Of a stretch of 6,254 nt of DNA, positions 5,829-6,254 are shown piece after piece. Source of the stretch: Planctomycetota bacterium (GTDB lineage Bacteria > Planctomycetota > Phycisphaerae > Tepidisphaerales > Tepidisphaeraceae); the NCBI GenBank assembly GCA_029777755.1, contig JAKORQ010000217.1, positions 1 through 6,254 of the forward strand, written 5' to 3'. Position 1 is the first letter of the stretch. Each line of letters begins with the position of its first letter. Under the pieces are notes generated by a model. That model saw only the letters and a program-made list of their open reading frames with translations. It was not told where the DNA came from and did not search any database. The position numbers were made by a program, and so were the translations under genes.

Positions 5829-6119
5829 GCGTCCAGCAGTCCGCTGGCGTTCAACTCACCACGACGCAACGAAGGTGCGACGGAGAACGACGGGGACCCG
5901 GAGTTCTTCGGCCCGCTGGCATATTGCCGCCGAGGATTGCCGTACCTTCCGCAGAACAGACCGTCCGCTCCAGAGGACAGCCCGCACTCCCGCAAGGATC
6001 TCGCGCGGATCGGTGTCAGCTAATTCTTGACGTGGTTGGCGCTGCGATTGACAATGCCCCTCTGGGCCGGTGGGTGAAATCGCCCGGCTTCCCGGTAGCC
6101 TGACTAGAATTGGACCATC
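5829..6119. other. Gap after ahbD, mostly unassigned
   Basis: Near its left end is a weak five-pair hairpin CCAGC/GCTGG (5833-5837 with 5843-5847), five bases after the ahbD TGA, without a following T-run, so it is a poor terminator candidate. The ahbD frame stays open for 64 codons after the TGA, up to TAA at 6019-6021, but has no ATG and no recognisable domain. A candidate promoter lies at 6027-6055. I see no RNA gene or other repeat here. Confidence 0.5.
6027..6055 (+). promoter_or_regulatory. Candidate promoter for the 3'-terminal gene
   Basis: TTGACG (6027-6032) and GACAAT (6050-6055) are separated by 17 bases. They match the sigma-70 -35 box at five of six positions and the -10 box at four of six. 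Transcription would start near 6062 and give a leader of about 58 nt before the ATG at 6120. Such matches also arise by chance, so support is modest. Confidence 0.27.
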
Positions 6120-6254
6120 ATGGAAAGCACGGACAATTCAATTCGACATATCCATGAGCAGCGGGATGGTGACGCCCAGTTCGTCATCCATCCTGAGTCC
6201 AACGACGTTTTCGTCAGGACTGGCAAGGAAGTCATCGCCTCATGCGAGCTGGGC
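6120..6254 (+). CDS. Start of an unrecognised protein, cut by the window end
   Basis: From ATG 6120 the frame is open for 45 codons to the edge of the window. The product is hydrophilic, begins MESTDNSIRHIHEQ, has a mix of acidic residues and histidines, and turns into a beta-like stretch (QFVIHPESNDVFVRTGKEV). There is no signal peptide or membrane segment in the visible part. No clear Shine-Dalgarno precedes it; a candidate promoter lies about 65-90 nt upstream. I do not recognise the family, and 45 residues are too few to name a function. It could be an independent gene after ahbD. The evidence for coding is the open frame, its plausible composition, and its place after a gap with a promoter-like sequence. 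Confidence 0.45.
   Translation, partial: MESTDNSIRHIHEQRDGDAQFVIHPESNDVFVRTGKEVIASCELG

Noticed and set aside
1..6254. tRNA, rRNA, CRISPR array, insertion sequence or transposase
   Set aside because: I saw no repeat-spacer pattern, no transposase motifs and no cloverleaf or rRNA-like sequence on either strand by reading.

Overview
The window is GC-rich with short intergenic gaps and few strong Shine-Dalgarno sites. It holds five complete protein genes that I recognise at family level, plus partial genes at both ends. The gene content (a futalosine-route menaquinone enzyme, an AhbD-type heme synthase, a DUF1593 nucleoside-hydrolase-like protein and an iron-type solute-binding protein) would suit a planctomycete-like or similar anaerobic or facultative environmental bacterium. 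That assignment is an inference from gene content, not a measurement.

Layout. Bases 1-102 are the tail of a gene resembling the DUF393 (DCC) family. Next come two same-strand genes 27 nt apart: an exported ABC-type solute-binding protein (175-1134) and a DUF1593 protein (1162-2469). A 311-nt gap (2470-2780) follows, holding two adjacent hairpins, a strong Shine-Dalgarno sequence in front of a doubtful 62-codon frame, and a likely terminator for the opposite strand. On the minus strand are a PduO-type cobalamin adenosyltransferase (3992-4537) and, 62 nt downstream of it, the aminofutalosine synthase gene mqnE (2781-3929). The region between pduO and ahbD (4538-4673) has a consensus -10 box and small hairpins. 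The radical SAM/SPASM gene ahbD (4674-5828) runs away from it on the plus strand. A non-coding stretch of 291 nt leads to the start of an unrecognised gene at 6120 that is cut by the window end.

How the genes fit together. pduO, mqnE and ahbD all make or finish cofactors: adenosylcobalamin, menaquinone and heme b. The last two are used in respiratory electron transport, and MqnE and AhbD are both radical SAM [4Fe-4S] enzymes. Their head-to-head arrangement suggests a small cofactor cluster, though shared control is inferred. The solute-binding protein has no permease or ATPase beside it and lacks the classical tyrosine pair of ferric-binding proteins, so its ligand is open.

I do not see a clear novel multi-gene system. 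The most unusual points are a His/Gly/Pro/Met-rich insertion in AhbD just before its SPASM domain, overlapping alternative hairpins in the ahbD leader, and a nested inverted repeat across the pduO stop codon.
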